DNA of 64,000 bases, taken from Berberis thunbergii (Eukaryota > Streptophyta > Magnoliopsida > Ranunculales > Berberidaceae). The translations under genes were made by a program, and so were the position numbers. The notes beneath the pieces were generated by a model. The model saw only the letters and a list, made by a program, of their open reading frames with translations. It was not told the DNA's origin and made no database searches. Within the stretch, counting starts at the first letter, position 1. Every line of letters begins with the position of its first letter. Positions 11,707 through 21,570 of the stretch are shown here, one piece after another. The DNA lies in contig QNQO01010665.1 of assembly GCA_003290165.1 (NCBI GenBank), forward strand, positions 1 through 64,000, read 5' to 3'.

Positions 11707-11867
11707 CAACCCAAGCGGCAGATATTGCATTGAGGAATCACATGGTGGAAGTGATGGATCATAGGTGGGCAGAGTGTTTGGTACTTGTTTCAGATGACTC
11801 TGATTTCACGGACGTGTTGAAGGAAGCGAGATTGAGATGTCTCAAGACAGTGGTTGTGGCAAGATGA
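11707..11867 (+). pseudogene. NYN-domain (putative endonuclease) gene fragment
   Basis: From 11712 the frame reads QAADIALRNHMVEVMD, then CLVLVSDDSDFTDVLKEARL and CLKTVVV, then a stop. This is the C-terminal half of a plant NYN/limkain-type domain; the S-D-D-S-D-F block holds metal-binding aspartates. An acceptor-like AG precedes it, so it looks like one exon of a captured gene inside the TG...CA element. The rest of the domain is missing. The third segment of the upstream chimera could come from the same gene, but I cannot show that. Confidence 0.65.
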
Positions 11868-14230
11868 TTGCTGCGACCAGATGGTTAGCGCGTGTTGATT
11901 GAGTTTCGATTCTTGGATCAAAGGTGAGTTTATTTTCATCCCTTTTCTTTTTAATTTTCGTATTGATTTTGGTTATTGTTAGATTGGGTATTTTGACATA
12001 GCACGTGAGTTTTCTTCATTCTCTCTTTTATTGGGAGTTTTCTTATTCCCTGTATCTTGCAAATCCTTGTTTGTTGACTGAATTAGTTATTTTTAGGATT
12101 TGATGATGGGGTTTTTATTTTCATGGATGTGAGTTATCTTTTACCCCTTTCAGTTTGTTTTATGTGATGGTTTTGATAGTCATGTGTTGTGTGTTTAATC
12201 TACTTTGATTAAAACCTCATTTTCTTTCTTCCTGATTTTGCCCTTAACTTGGTAGATTAAATTGATGGGGTTTGATTACTTTAATTAATTGATTTGAGTG
12301 AATAAATGGATACCCATTGTAGTTTACATTGACTTTAGGCAATTGTCAAGGCATTCGGGGTTTCTCTAGGTCATCATCATCATTAGAAAAGCATGTGATC
12401 GGGTAGGGTTTGTGTAAGACTAAGGAAACCCTAATGCAGGGATGTTTAATTTAGTTACTTGTAGGAGGATTGTGTCCACGGGTTTTTTTTTCTTGTTTTT
12501 GTATCAATCCATATAGGATTAGTAGTTCACAATGAATGTGTTGGATATGTTTCTTTGTGCATTTAGTTTCTTGAAATTTTAATGGATTCAATTAGTTAGG
12601 TGAGTTGCTTATGGTATTTGATGGATTTGGATTTTGATGTGCATTTCTGTTGTGGCATCTCTATAAACTTTACTGGAGTGTAGTAGTTTGGATTTTTCCC
12701 TATCTTGGACTTGCACAGAGAACCTCATTGTTATACAACTCTAACTTCCAGTTTTAACAAATTTCTCTTTGTTGGTTTTCTTGAACTAGTCAAAATCTCC
12801 TAAAAAGTTCCTTTACCAAGTAGATAACTGAATGTAAGTGGAACTGACAAACCAATCATATCCATTAGGAGTATCTCACTACTTGGTGTGGGGACAGTGT
12901 AAAGAGGACAAAGGTCATACAGTAAATGGGTATGGGTATGGGTATGGGTATGGATATGTATGTTGATAGTGTATGTTCTATATTGATTGTCACTGTCTAA
13001 TCAATAGATGTGGTCATGATAGGTGGTTTTCAAAAGAAAAGGTGGATTTCCATAAGGATAGTCAGGTATAGCCAGTAATGGAACTTGTTTTCTTGTCACA
13101 CGTATGTGACTATGTTAAAAGAATGTTTGTGCTTGCGACACACTTGTTTTTCATTCTTTTCTGAAGGATGGCAAAATAGATTTTGTCATGTTGTGAATAT
13201 CACCTTGGTAATGTTTTATGTATATATGGTTCTTGTAAAAGGAATGTGATGTGACGTTAATTGATTTGGAAAAATAATGACTCAAATAAAATACTTGGTA
13301 AATGTTCTTTTTCCACAACTCCAGAGAAAAAAAAAATGTGAAAAGAAATGAAAATTTTGTATACAGACTTGCTTGTATACGTGTGATATTATTATGGGTA
13401 TGCAGACTTGCTTGCATATCGGTGCACCGTTCCATGTGAGTTCGGTTGTACGTGTAGAATGCTTGTCAGTGATCGAACTTCGGGTGAGATGACATGACAC
13501 TCGAGGTGGCACCCTACTTGGGTCATGTACGCTCCGAGTGGCTTCGATGGCAAGGGAGACACACTTGGGTGAGGTGTGTTCGGCACAGGAGGAGAGTGCG
13601 ATTGTGGAAAAGAAGCCAAGAATTAGAAAACAAAATAAATAATTAAATTAAACCATTGAATTGAGCATGCCATGAAATTGTGTATAGATTATTTTAGCTT
13701 ATACTAGGTTAGCCTTGAGGGAAGAAACTAACAGCTCATTCGAACCTTGAATGAGAACTACATGTCTTCCTAAAGGTAGAAAAATGTGTTTGTTTAATAT
13801 TTCAAAAATAGTCTAATATGATTATGAATTGTATTGTCGTTGCATTTATGAAGATTTATAACTCATAAATTTTATTTATTAGTAATGAATAATGCATATT
13901 TATTTATTAGGATGATAACACCTTTGCCTCATTGAGGAACTACCTGATGGTGTGGTTATTTATTGTTTGGTTTATTTTAATGTTATCGTGTGCGGATTTA
14001 TTGATTTTTGGGATGAAGATTTCTCACACCGGCTTTATTGCTGACCCGAGTGAGCTTTTGCTTCTTGGGTACATTCCTTTTGGAATGTAGCCGAGTAGTC
14101 TTTCAGGTTTAGAGATTTTGAGCTGCATTACTGGAGTTCCGCTAGTGAGCTAGCCATGCCAGTCTTCTCCGGGTTAGACTTTTTATTCGTTTTAGTTGTT
14201 TAGTTGTTGCTGCTATTTGTTTCTGTTATT
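11868..14230 (+). other. Noncoding interior of the TG...CA element
   Basis: T-rich, intron-like sequence starting with a good donor (AAAG|GTGAGT near 11921), with a short GGGTAT repeat near 12928-12955. From about 13390 it becomes GC-richer and resembles LTR sequence. No gag, pol or other long coding frame was seen. Confidence 0.45.
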
Positions 14231-14239
14231 ATTGAATTC

Positions 14240-14325
14240 TCACGTCCCGAGTTTTGGGGGAAACGGATAATCCTACGTGGATTTTTAGGAGGATTTTCGT
14301 TTCCTTCGAAAATCGGGACGTGACA
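14240..14325. repeat. Terminal hairpin of the TG...CA element
   Basis: The arms TCACGTCCCGAGTTTTGG... and ...CGAAAATCGGGACGTGA pair over about 34 bp around a short loop. The 3' arm ends exactly at the insertion boundary. Confidence 0.75.
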
Positions 14326-14330
14326 ACTTT

Positions 14331-14775
14331 GAAGCAATTCGTTGAACAATATGAGAATGCACTACGAAGTAAGGTTCAAAAGGAAACTGAAGCGGACTTT
14401 AAATCGTTTCACCGATAGATCCCTTACATTACTCCTTATGCAATAGAGAAAACTTTTCAAACTGCCTATAGTACAAAAAAATTTAAGGAGTTCCAAGAAG
14501 ATATTGCAGGGAATATATGTTGTACAATTCGTAGTGAAGTTATAGATGAGAATGGCTTTGAGGTGTACACTGTTAGACAAGACTTGGTGATAGGAGATAG
14601 ACAACGTTCAGTCAATTATATAGTATATTTTAACGTTGCCGACTTCAAAATCAAGTATAATTGCCAATTGTTCGAGTTCAAGGGGATCTTATGCAGACAT
14701 GTATTGAAAGTATTGTTTGAACGAGATATTCATGCTGTACCAAATAAATATGTCCTTCGGAGCATTTCTCAGTAA
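14331..14775 (+). pseudogene. FAR1-type MULE transposase, 3' part
   Basis: This is the continuation of the 8788-10082 frame after the 4.24 kb insert. It holds the post-DDE helical region and a SWIM zinc finger (NCQLFEFKGILCRHVLKVL). Damage is visible: an in-frame TAG at 14416-14418 after FKSFHR; a SWIM finger whose first cysteine is tyrosine (KYNC where CxC is expected); and a frame that ends at YVLRSISQ, where relatives continue with a basic YILRRW-like tail. The sequence after 14750 repeats AGCATTTCTCAGTA, suggesting local slippage removed the C-terminus. The gene is therefore dead independently of the insertion. Confidence 0.85.
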
Positions 14776-16545
14776 TAGCAGCACTTGGTTCCAGCATTTC
14801 TCAGTAGCGGCATTCACTTGCAATCATCAGTAATAACAGCATTCATTCTGGTAGTCAGTCCACTTGCTTCCCATTGGCATGTTTCCTCCTGGAATATTAG
14901 AACTCCAAAACTGCAAGAAAAAGCTGCAAGAAAAAACATGAAAAAGCTGCAAGAAAAAACAGGAAGGGATCTATAAGAACTCCAAACCCGTACGATCCAT
15001 GGTATAAGCACTACTAGTTAAGCAAATCATTGTTTCAATTAGAGAAAACATCGGCATCATCAAAGCTCAAAATAAAATCGATGCCACCAATGCTCAATAA
15101 AATAAAGTGTACCTGTCAAAAACATCAATTCATACATATAGAAAGTAAGTTTATTGGATTTAATGAGAAGCCGATAACACCAGCCAACAAAGACTAGCAA
15201 AATGCAACAGAAAGGGTCCCTCCTACTGATGCATATATGTTTAATTCAATCTCTATAGAGACTAAACATTAAAAACAACTAGGATGGTTATTGAGTACCA
15301 TATGCTTTCTACGTTATCCATATGTGAAAAGAGAATTCACAATTGAAAATATGACAATAATAGAAAGAAAAAGCAATTCAGCACTAAAGGAGAATGCAAA
15401 ACTCTTTCCGTGGCAAAGTTGAACCTTTTGTCAAAAGTTCCACTAAAATAAAGAGGGGATTTCCTGATTTCTTTTCCTGCACTATCTTTTCCCTCTCTTT
15501 TACATCTCTAAATAATAACATCAAACACTAAAAACCAAGAAATTTTTCATCTTTAATCCATTCTCAATCTCTCACCACTACCACATTACAAATAACAAAA
15601 CCACAAAACTAAAAAGAAAAAGAAAAATATACTAAATTCAACATAATAGTAAGAATAATTCAAACAAAATCTAGAATTAAAATTGGAAATAGAGGAAATC
15701 AGTGAGTGAGAAACAGAGTACCTAATTCATTCATTCAATCTCTTCTTAATCCTTGTTCATCTACTCGGGTTTTCGGCAGAGGATCATGTGCATTGGGGTA
15801 AAAATCCCACTTTCTCCACCTCTAGTCAGGTAATCTGCAGTGACATGGAAATGAAAACTTTCAGTAATCAAACAAAGAGAAATGAAAGCTTTCAGTACAC
15901 AGTACATGGTAACCAACAATTCATCTAAAAGTTGCATGAAAAAACTACACATAATAATCTATCTAAAAAACCTCCTCAATCCATTGTAATATGGCATTAG
16001 CAATCACATACATGCATAGTGGCCAGACATGCATAATGTCTAAAAAGAATTCAACCCCTTCTGCAGTGATAAACCTGGATAGGTGTAAACTGTGCTGCAT
16101 CACCACTATTTGCTGTCAACGGCTTGTCAGAAGAAGAGATTGGAGCTTGAAAATGAATGTTGAAACCCTGTAAGGAAATGTAGAACAAAAAGACATCTCA
16201 TTTATTTTCTTTTCTAAATCTTGCTATAACAAAAAGACATCAGAAGAATAGATGTTGTTAACCCCATCTAATTTATTTTCTAAATCTTGCTATAACAGTT
16301 TGCAAACCTCACCATTGCATGCAGGGAGCCAGGCAGGGCAATTTTATGATTTCTGATCCATGCATGAACTCATCACTGAACTCTACAACCTGATCAGAGA
16401 AACCCTTGAATGTCAAAACAAACTCGATCTACTCCATAAGTAACCATTAAAACATGTGAACTTCAAATGAATGAAACTAGCTTATACACTTGAAAATATA
16501 TCAAAAAATGCATGAGATCAAAGAACTCCATTGACATCTCTCTAA
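14776..16545. other. MULE-1 interior without recognised gene
   Basis: AT-rich sequence between the transposase end and the minus-strand genes. A 25-base block GGTGTAAACTGTGCTGCATC at about 16083 recurs at about 16755. No supported coding exon was found. Confidence 0.4.
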
Positions 16546-17002
16546 CTAGCTAGCTAGTGTTCCTGAAAGGCGCCTCCTACTATTACTTGTGTAGCTATCT
16601 TGTAGTGCCTTGACTACCCTTTCTACTCGTCCAAATTGATTGTTTAGACTCTCATAGTTCCTCTCCATGGAAAGTTTTTGAATGCCTTTCAGGTCGAGTC
16701 CAGAGAATCTTGTATCGTTATCAATTCTGAAATCATTAACAATCTGAGATAGGAGGTGTAAACTGTGCTGCATCACCAAAATAAACAACACATTAATAAA
16801 GTTTAGCAAATATAGATAAACATGAAAGCTTTACAGAGAAAAAAATTAAAAAAGTGAGACACATTTTACCCACAAATTCCTTTTTCTGCTTCTTCCTTTC
16901 CTGCTCACCTTCTGACCCAAGTTCTTCGTCTTCCATGTAGTATGTATTTTCAGTTACAAAAGCATACCATACGAAAGAAAAAAAGAACAATATGAAACAC
17001 AA
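16546..17002 (-). other. Possible minor exons, minus strand, unrecognised
   Basis: On the complement, two open stretches follow the Cauli_VI gene. One (about 17002-16860) includes the acidic/basic EDEELGSEGEQERKKQKKEF. The other (about 16770-16546) follows a good acceptor (GTGATGCAG) and includes DLKGIQKLSMERNYESLNNQ, which could form a coiled coil. The donor phase of the first does not match the frame of the second. They may be decayed exons of another MULE gene or chance. Confidence 0.25.
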
Positions 17003-17072
17003 ATTTCATTGGATTATGAAATATATTCACATAATACATATGTATGTACATATTACATTACATATAATTCCA

Positions 17073-17455
17073 TCATTCGTTCAAGAGCTTAATAATAAAT
17101 ATGAAACTTAACATAATAAGTACAACTATCAAAGTATTGATTAAGTCCCTCGTGTAAGCCCAAGGATCATTGTTCCCTTCAGTGACATTTCTTTGATCAT
17201 TCGATGTACCGACTTGATCATCATAAACTACATTGTTAACTGTGACATTTTCATTGTTGTTGGATTCCTCCAAATCTCTCCTCACCGATTCTAAGCGAAC
17301 CCACAACTCGTATGATTCCTCAGCTTCTTCAACTGACATAAACCCTTTGTAAGAAGCACGACTATACCCTGATACCGCTGATGAACATGCGAGCCAGTTT
17401 AGGTATACTCCAGGGCGATGACCTCGATAGACAACATACGCTCTGAATGCCACTC
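17073..17455 (-). CDS. MULE-1 accessory gene: Cauli_VI/RNase H1 N-terminal domain with membrane tail
   Basis: The exon starts after a good acceptor (TTAAATGCAG|GA) and codes for about 126 residues to a stop at 17073. Residues ~1-50 match the RNase H1 hybrid-binding/viroplasmin (Cauli_VI) domain: AYVVYRGHRPGVY, then W..C...VSGYSRASYKGF and EEAEESYELW. An Asn-rich linker follows, then NDPWAYTRDLIN and a hydrophobic C-terminal segment (TLIVVLIMLSFIFII) that could act as a tail anchor. The domain is known to bind RNA/DNA hybrids or double-stranded RNA in RNase H1; a role here is inference. The position where MULE-2 has its ATG is GTG here, so either an upstream exon supplies the start or the start is lost. 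It is transcribed toward the transposase gene, from the right terminal repeat. Confidence 0.75.
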
Positions 17456-18591
17456 CTGCATTTAACAAAATAAATGCCCCGATAGATACGCATGTGGACA
17501 CAAAAAAACAATGTTTGAAGATCGAGTAGTTTGAAATGCATGCATTTCTCCTTTGTGAGCATGAATAGTTAGTGAACACAATAACACTTGGTTTGGGGAT
17601 TTTTAAACTTATCTTGAAGAGATCCACCACATAGTAGTAGAGAAGTTGGAATTATAAAGGAAATCCCCATGCCATAATGACTAATGAGGATCATGGTGAG
17701 ATTTTAATGGAAAACAATTAGACTTTTTTGGTGCAATATATTGTTTTTAACAATTTTTTATAGACTTGTACGTTTCTCCCCAAAACGAGTTTTTGTATTG
17801 TCAATGTGAATTTAATTAGTAATGCTTCCTAATGACTTACTCTGCTTTGCAATCACAACAAACAGGGCTTAAGAAGAAATGGAACTAGAACCATTTAGAG
17901 TATGCAAAATTCTAAGTGTCGAGGAAATGAACGAGGAAACGAGCGAGGGAAGTGAGGTGGCGGGGTGGGAGCCGTTCACCTCACTCGAGATGCGTGCGTT
18001 GACTTTTTACGTGCACATCCCGAGTGAGGTGAACGACTCCCACCCCCGTCACCTCACTCCCCTCGCCCATTTCCTCGCTGTGTAGAATTACTCTTAGAGT
18101 ATAAAACAAAAACATCAAACTTACGATTCTGAAATCAATATTTGGAAATGATAATCACATCAAAGAAAATATGCACATAGGCATCTATTTTTCAGTTCTG
18201 TATATTCAGGACATCTATCTCTTACTGACCCAAAAAATGTGATGTTTCAGGCTAAAAAGTTAAACAATACGAAATCAAGCTTCAAACGCTGATCACAATA
18301 AATGCTTTCCTAACAAATTGGAAATTGCAATAAAAATGATCACATCTACCAATAATATTAATCCCTCACTCAAAAATTTATAAACTATTCCCATAAGACA
18401 GTTAGGACTATTGAAGTGCCTTGAAATTGTTTTCCCTAAACCTTCGTAAGTTGAATGTGATCTCTCAGTAGTTATGGATTCAAAGCAGTATCAAATAAAT
18501 ATTTGGAATGAAACACACAGAAGTTCTTCAAAATAAATTTCAAATTTTGTAGAAGTCACAGATACATGGTGTTTGCAGAAAAAACTACTGG
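17456..18591 (-). other. Presumed leader intron of the MULE-1 accessory gene
   Basis: This lies between the right terminal repeat (which carries donors on the complement) and the Cauli_VI exon acceptor at 17455/17456. A 190-bp MITE is nested in it; otherwise it is noncoding. Confidence 0.4.
17904..18093. mobile_element. 190-bp Mutator-type MITE nested in MULE-1
   Basis: It is flanked by the exact 9-bp direct repeat TTAGAGTAT (17895-17903 and 18094-18102). The two halves fold into a long hairpin: the left arm contains TCGAGGAAATGAACGAGG...GTGAGGTGGCGGGGTGGGAG, and the right arm is its imperfect complement. It is too short to encode a protein. Confidence 0.85.
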
Positions 18592-19361
18592 TCATATAGC
18601 TCACATACAAAAAAAGAAAAAAAAAAAAAAAAACCCGTCAGGAACCCTAGATCTACAAACCCTAAATCTAGAAGAAATCAAGACATTTCAAGTTTGGGAC
18701 TTACCTTTCGCGGGTTTCCTCCATTTGGGTCGCTGATTCCAGTTGCTTCAACAAGTTCTTCTATTTGTTCTCACATACAAAAAAAGAAAAAAGAAAAAAA
18801 AACCGTCAGGAACCCTAGATCTACAAACCCTAGATCTAGAAGAAATCAAGACATTTCAAGTTTGGGACTTACCTTTCGCGGGTTTCCTCCGTTTGGGTCG
18901 CTGATTCCAGTTGCTTCAACAAGTTCTTCTATTTGTTCTCACATACAAAAAAAGAAAAGAAAAAAAAAACCGTCAAGAACCCTATATCTAGAAGAAATCA
19001 AGACATTTCAAGTTTGGGACTTACCTTTCGCGGGTTTCCTCCGTTTGGGTCGCTGATTCCAGTTGCTTCAACAAGTTCTTCTATTTGTTCTTCATTTTCT
19101 TTTTCTTTTTCCTCTTCTTCTTCTTCTTCTTCTTCTTCTTCTTCTACTCTCTCGAGTTTCGATTCGCCCAAATTTTCGGTTTGAAATTTTGTTTTGAAAG
19201 ACCATTGAAGAAGGAGCGAAGGAGCGAATTTTTTCCCCAAAATTTTGGCTCTGCAGAAATCCCGCCAGAAGCATGCACGTGCCTGGGAGGCTCCCGAACG
19301 CGTGCCAGGGAGTGTCCAGGCAGCCACCCAGGCGCACCTCCCAGGCCAGCTAGAATTAGGG
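18592..19361 (-). repeat. MULE-1 right terminal inverted repeat
   Basis: Reverse complement of 6609-7116, longer because an inner part is repeated in tandem. On the complement it offers splice donors CGAAAG|GTAAGT at 19025, 18873 and 18715. It probably drives the Cauli_VI-domain gene. Confidence 0.85.
18601..19090. repeat. Three tandem copies of the TIR leader/donor segment
   Basis: The copies are 18601-18770, 18771-18938 and 18939-19090. Each starts TCACATACAAAAAAAGAAAA and ends TTCTTCTATTTGTTC, and each carries the splice donor on the complement. The third lacks about 20 bases around AGATCTACAAACCCTAG. The left terminal repeat has a single copy. Confidence 0.9.
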
Positions 19362-19370
19362 ATACCAAAG

Positions 19371-19833
19371 ATCCTCCCTATGTGACAAGCTGCATCAAAC
19401 CTATGTTTGCTACCAATGTGTTATGCTTATGGTAAATGTACTACAATATCAAGTCTTGGCTTAAAAATCACAGAATGTGTCATAAATGAAATTTCAAGAA
19501 CGGGCTTGTCTAATTGGCGAGGAAAAGGGCGACCCCCTAGAGATGTGTGCATTCATGCATCTCGAGAAATATGAAAGGTTCCATCCCTCCCTCGCCGTTT
19601 CCTCGCCATTTAGAATTCATGGTCACCTTTTCCTTGTGCACTCCACTGTCTTAGTCCTAAGTTTCAAGATTATAGATCGGCGTGAAGTCATCAAAATGAG
19701 TTTTCTCTTCGGTCCAAAAGAGAAACAAATGGGCTTTGCAAAGCAAAGCAAACAAAATAAAAATCAATAATTAAATCCAATTCCGTGCTATTTAAAGTTT
19801 ATTTTGTAAGAAAAAACCAAAGCATTAACTTTG
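19371..19833. repeat. Duplicated segment copy A, right part
   Basis: Collinear with about 21625-21940 of copy B: both share GTGACAA.CTGCATCAAA.., GCTTATGGTAAATG and the TATA-like GCTATTTAA. The A copy thus includes a relic of the RCC2-like gene's promoter. A short MITE (19505-19620) is inserted here. Confidence 0.8.
19505..19620. mobile_element. Short hairpin MITE, GGCGAGGAAA family
   Basis: TAATTGGCGAGGAAAAGGGCGA at the left faces the complement of TCGCCGTTTCCTCGCCATTTAG at the right. It is absent at the equivalent place in copy B (near 21760). Related to 17904-18093 and 33027-33092. The exact ends are uncertain. Confidence 0.6.
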
Positions 19834-20028
19834 AGGAGGTCTTGGTTCTATTGCACTTTACTTAACAAGAAATCGTTTATTTCACCGTTGCTGCAAAAAA
19901 TGGTGGCGTACCATCTAAATTAATTAAAATCAAAGTTACAGCCTCAAAGTCTGACTGTATATTAATCAAAGTCTACATTTGATACAATCTTAAAGTTAGG
20001 GCAGGTTTAACAAGCTTATGCTTGAGAA

Positions 20029-20217
20029 CCCCAATTTTAGCTTGCCCGGGAAAGGGGGCATGTTTGCTATCTGGGTGGGCCAAATGTACACTTTTGCCCC
20101 TCCTTTTTAACCACTTTTTGAAAGAAACGGTTTAAAGAGGGGGGAGGGGCAATAATATATTTTTGCCCCCTCAGACCAGCAACCAGGCAGCTGGGCCTAG
20201 GCCAACAAGAATTACTC
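20029..20217. mobile_element. 189-bp MITE related to MULE-1 ends
   Basis: It is flanked by the exact 9-bp repeat GCTTGAGAA (20020-20028 and 20218-20226). Copy A has the empty site GCTTGAGAGACATC near 5700. The left end CCCCAATTTTAGCTTGCCCG resembles the MULE-1 end CCCTAATTCTAGCTGGCCTG. The right end, on the complement, starts GAGTAATTCTTGTTGGCC. It is noncoding. Confidence 0.85.
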
Positions 20218-20932
20218 GCTTGAGAAACATCTACAAAAAAGTCATCTACTGGACCGTGATTGTGATATCGACCAACATGTGTTTGATATCATAAAAGTTT
20301 TTGTGTGGCAATGAGGTGAATAAAAATATTAAGTACGTGATACTTTGTTTCCCCATTTATTTCCGTACAAACTTGAGATTTTTGTGCTATTTTTTTTTCT
20401 CCTTAAAGATTGTAAAAATAAAATATGTTTACAATGCAATCTTTTTGATTCTTTAGCATGCTTTGTTTCTAATTTGGGGATAACAGATAGAATAAAAAAG
20501 TGGTATCAAAGTTTGGAGAAATATGAGAATTCATAATTACCAACTTGGTTTGGTTGAGGTTGAATATATTTATTTATGAAGAATTCGAGACTTTCAAAGA
20601 AAAAGACGATTGGGTTGTTTGGAAAGAGAGGAGGAAAAAAGGGAAATTAAATATTTATTTGGCATATATATACTCACGACGTCTTTGTACAAATAGAAAC
20701 ATTTCACTTTGGTTTTAAAAATGAGACACAAGTCGGTCAACATGTTATTGCCTCAATTATTTGTCCGTACATGCAAACTTTTATTTTATCTAAACGAGTA
20801 TATCCAAATACGCGAATAAAATAAATTTGGTGTTACCATACATTGATGAAAAAAAAAACACCTGAAAATATATGCTATGTATAGTATTAATAATAATTGA
20901 TACGCTACGCAATCATCACCATAATAGACATA

Positions 20933-21570
20933 CAGTGACGAAGTCAGGATTTTTGTTGAAGGGGGCGGAGTGATGTTATAATTAATTAAATATAATATAA
21001 AAATTAGCTACTTTAACCTGAATTTTTTTTAAATAAAACAAAAAAGGGAGTACAACAAAAACAGTCATTGAAAATTATTATTACTTATAGAAACACAACA
21101 CAAGATAAAGAATTGAATTGTTGATTACTATTACATGAAAAAAATGAGGAGGAGATTTGGTTACTTAAAATTTTTTTTGTGGAGATGACTAACACAGTGA
21201 TTAATGAAGGCACCTATACCTAGAAGAAGAAGTATAAGGCGGTTTGGACCCTGCTGAATTTTGTGAAGATGAGCTCAAATAACTCAATAGTTATAGATAT
21301 TTGAAGATGATGAAATATAAGGGGTTACCTCATCTCATCCAATCGATGGAGTGTGAAAAAGAAATTGTTGATTTTGATTTATTGAAGAGATTTGAAGGAT
21401 TTAATCTCTATCTCTGAATTTGATATGTATATGATTTGAAGGATAAAGTCCTGATTGAAATGAAAAATGAGAATAGAGAGACAAATAAAAAAACTAATTA
21501 AAAAATAAATATTAAAATAAAAAAATTTCAAAAGTCAGTAAGGGCAAGTACCAGTAAATCCGTGCCTAAA
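20933..21570. mobile_element. Insertion in copy B, possible non-autonomous hAT-like element
   Basis: This stretch has no counterpart in copy A, where AATAGA..TGTCTTTGAA is continuous near 6560. It begins CAGTGACGAAGTCAGGATTT, like the common plant CAGTGGCGGAGCCAGGA ends, and finishes ATCCGTGCCTAA, a poor inverted match. Flanks share ATAGAC. No coding frame. Confidence 0.5.

Larger units (their letters stand above)
10083..14325 (+). mobile_element. TG...CA element with captured host gene pieces
   Basis: The insert starts TGTAATACCCGCC and ends CGGGACGTGACA, with a 5-bp target duplication, the signature of an LTR-retrotransposon integrase. I could not find two matching LTRs, gag or pol. It may be a highly rearranged non-autonomous element, or a product of recombination between two elements. 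The last ~95 bases form a hairpin (TCACGTCCCGA...TCGGGACGTGA), typical of Gypsy LTR ends. The first ~150 bases carry a weaker inverted pair (ACCCGCC...GGCGGGT). Inside, a TATA box at about 10264 precedes an open reading frame fusing ribosomal protein S8 and cellulose synthase sequences, then a NYN-domain piece. Confidence 0.75.
6609..19361 (+). mobile_element. MULE-1: Mutator-like transposon with FAR1-type transposase
   Basis: The element has long terminal inverted repeats (6609-7116 and 18592-19361) and a 9-bp target duplication. The ends read CAATAATTCTAGCTGGCC on the left and, on the complement of the right end, CCCTAATTCTAGCTGGCC. Copy B of the surrounding duplication supplies a related empty site (TTCCACCAAGGTCCTTCC near 21625). 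Inside are a plus-strand FAR1/MULE transposase and a convergent minus-strand Cauli_VI-domain gene. Nested in it are a 4.24 kb TG...CA element, a 190-bp MITE and a Copia fragment; without the large insert it would be about 8.5 kb. The transposase has a premature stop and a damaged SWIM finger, so this copy is not autonomous. Confidence 0.9.

Noticed and set aside
12928..12955. Telomere-like repeat
   Set aside because: A few GGGTAT units, not the plant TTTAGGG repeat, and too short.
8788..14775. Host FAR1/FHY3 light-signalling gene
   Set aside because: The gene lies between MULE terminal repeats with a target duplication and is decayed, so it is the transposon's own transposase.
17073..17630. 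Endogenous caulimovirus (viroplasmin gene)
   Set aside because: The domain family is shared with viral protein VI, but it is followed by a membrane tail, lies in a MULE and no other pararetrovirus gene is nearby.
19085..19435. Open frames with long Phe/Ser or Glu/Lys runs at the MULE-1 right end and the matching left end (6423-7003)
   Set aside because: They arise from CTT/GAA repeats and GC-rich ends inside the terminal inverted repeats. The same frames appear at both ends because the DNA is repeated, and no protein family fits.
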